6,532 nt of DNA, taken from positions 1 to 6,532 of the forward strand of contig CAJPOL010000094.1 in NCBI GenBank assembly GCA_905372265.1. Reading direction: 5' to 3'. Below are positions 5,105 through 6,532 of this stretch, in pieces; positions within the stretch are counted from its first letter, which is position 1, and every line of letters begins with the position of its first letter. The notes below the pieces were generated by a model. The model did not search any database and was not told the DNA's origin. It saw nothing but the letters and a program-made list of their open reading frames with translations. A program made the translations under genes and the position numbers. The DNA comes from an uncultured Treponema sp. (GTDB lineage Bacteria; Spirochaetota; Spirochaetia; Treponematales; Treponemataceae).

Positions 5105-6532
5105 ATGCGCATAAGACCCAGAATTATTCTTCATACCAATATTATTTGTTTGGTTGCTGTTGTATCCGTTGCTGCTATAGGGTTCACGGTTTTATTCAAC
5201 ACGTATAAGGCGATGCTTATTCAAAAAAGCGAAATTAATGCAAACCTCATCGCCTCGCGTATTGATACGTGGCTTACCGAAGAACGTGCCGCTTTAACAC
5301 AAAACATCAATGCGATGGTAGAACTTGATTTGTTTACCATTGAACAGGCAAATCCGTATTTGAAAAAAATGAATGAACATAACAAAGGCAATAATTATGC
5401 TATTTGTATGGACGATAAATCGTTTTTTAACGGAAAAGGCTGGATAGCGCCGCCGACCTATGACGCGCGCTCACGTCCATGGTATACGGGAGCAATGGCT
5501 GCGGACGGCGTTTTTATTATGGATCCGTATTTAAGTGTGAATGCGGGGATAATGGTGTTTGGTTTCAGTAAAAAATTTACGGCAAAGGACGGACGGCGCG
5601 GAGTTATTACGACGGAAATTAGTCTTGAAGATTTGAATAGCATTATTGGGGCTTTTAACGAAAATTCAACCGATTACGCCTTTTTACTGGACAGGCAGCA
5701 TACTATCGTTATGCATAAAAATACGGAGTTTAATCCGACAAAAGAACAATCACTGAAATTGGCGGACATATCGGGCGGCGGATTGTTGGAAAAAATGTTT
5801 TCGAGTACTGTGGCCGGTACAAAAGAAGTCCGCTTTACCGATTACGACGGTTTGGAACGGCTTTTTTATTCCGCACAATCGCAGGTTACCGGTTGGATAG
5901 TCGGCATGGCTGTTTCCTATAACCACTTATACATGCCTATTCGCCGATCTTTACAATACGTACTGCTGTGCGTTGTTGTTATTCTCGCTGTAGGCAGTGT
6001 CGCTTCTTTTCTTTTGAGCCGCCGTATAGCATTACCGCTTCAAAACATGGTGCATTTATTAAAAAATATTGCCGAAGGAGATGGGGATCTAAGTGTAACG
6101 CTTCCTGCTTCGGCAAAGGACGAAGTCGGTCTTGCGGCAGAATACTTTAATAAGACAATCGAAAAGATTCGGTTGTCGGTACAGAATGTACGCACAAACA
6201 CTGATATTATGCAGGACATAGGGCGCAACCTTACCGCAACGACGGAAGAAACGGCGAGCGCCGTACATCAAATCAGCGCCAATATCGACGGCGTTAAGCA
6301 ACAGGCGATGACTCAAGCCGCTAGCGTTACCGAAACGGCGGCAACTATTGAAGAAATCGTCCGTACCATTAAGCAGCTGAACAATAGCATCGAAACACAG
6401 GCAGCAAGTGTTGCGCAGTCTTCTTCTTCAGTAGAAGAAATGGTAGCGAACATTGCTTCCATCGGACAGACACTCGGTAAAACCGATGAAGTGATCAAAA
6501 GTCTCACAACCGCAACCGGCGACGGCAAAGCA
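5105..6532 (+). CDS. Methyl-accepting chemotaxis protein with dCACHE sensor, C-terminus cut by window edge
   Basis: Open from ATG 5105 to the right edge: 476 codons seen, no stop. TM1 spans about residues 8-30. The extracytoplasmic sensor spans about 31-282, TM2 about 284-304 (VLLCVVVILAVGSVASFLL), HAMP about 305-358 (begins SRRIALPLQNM; has AEGDGDLS and KDEVGLAAEYFN), and the start of the helical signalling domain runs from about 360 (TATTEETASAVHQIS, 377-391; SVEEMVANI, 442-450). The conserved hairpin tip that contacts CheA and CheW lies beyond the window. The sensor is a double-CACHE domain: YDARSRPWY (119-127) fits the YxxxxRxWY half of the amino-acid-binding motif, but the later YxD appears as YLS (142-144), so the ligand Asp is replaced by Ser and an amino-acid ligand is doubtful. 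Its control region holds two promoters and a poly-C tract. Confidence 0.95.
   Translation, partial: MRIRPRIILHTNIICLVAVVSVAAIGFTVLFNTYKAMLIQKSEINANLIASRIDTWLTEERAALTQNINAMVELDLFTIEQANPYLKKMNEHNKGNNYAICMDDKSFFNGKGWIAPPTYDARSRPWYTGAMAADGVFIMDPYLSVNAGIMVFGFSKKFTAKDGRRGVITTEISLEDLNSIIGAFNENSTDYAFLLDRQHTIVMHKNTEFNPTKEQSLKLADISGGGLLEKMFSSTVAGTKEVRFTDYDGLERLFYSAQSQVTGWIVGMAVSYNHLYMPIRRSLQYVLLCVVVILAVGSVASFLLSRRIALPLQNMVHLLKNIAEGDGDLSVTLPASAKDEVGLAAEYFNKTIEKIRLSVQNVRTNTDIMQDIGRNLTATTEETASAVHQISANIDGVKQQAMTQAASVTETAATIEEIVRTIKQLNNSIETQAASVAQSSSSVEEMVANIASIGQTLGKTDEVIKSLTTATGDGKA

Overview
The window looks like chromosomal DNA of a host-associated treponeme (Spirochaetota), probably one of the oral or gut Treponema species. 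This is an inference from gene content and style: an AAA-ATPase-like gene of a type that is often multicopy in oral treponemes and Bacteroidota, a LysM lipoprotein with a relaxed spirochaete-type lipobox (LFTSC), a selA-selB pair, a dCACHE chemoreceptor, and moderate base composition. I cannot name the species from sequence alone.

Layout. Positions 1-511 (minus) hold the N-terminal 170 codons of a PF09820-type AAA-ATPase-like protein that runs off the left edge. Positions 512-755 hold its promoter, a small cluster of inverted repeats and one copy of a hairpin repeat. Positions 756-1283 (minus) encode a small LysM lipoprotein. Positions 1284-1558 form a divergent promoter region with a second copy of the hairpin repeat. 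Positions 1559-2902 (plus) are selA and 2905-4680 (plus) are selB, 2 nt apart. Positions 4681-5104 are a 424-base region with two good promoters, a C10 homopolymer and a possible upstream ORF. From 5105 to the right edge (plus) runs a methyl-accepting chemotaxis protein, cut before its signalling tip.

SelA converts Ser-tRNA(Sec) to Sec-tRNA(Sec), and SelB is the elongation factor that delivers it to UGA codons marked by SECIS elements. The tRNA (selC) and selenophosphate synthetase (selD) needed to complete the pathway are not in this window.

Most interesting is the control region of the chemoreceptor. A TTGACA-16-TATAAT promoter is followed one base later by ten C residues, so the predicted transcription start falls inside a slippage-prone tract. 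The same tract lies inside a short ORF with a strong Shine-Dalgarno sequence. With C10 that ORF has 16 codons; adding one C (or losing two) opens it to 54 codons, ending one base before the receptor's ATG. This looks like a phase-variation or reiterative-initiation switch on a chemoreceptor. A second theme is leaderless expression: selA and the AAA-ATPase-like gene have the same geometry (a -35, a 17-bp spacer, an extended -10, then 6 nt to the ATG) and no Shine-Dalgarno sequence, so their start codons should lie at about +1.
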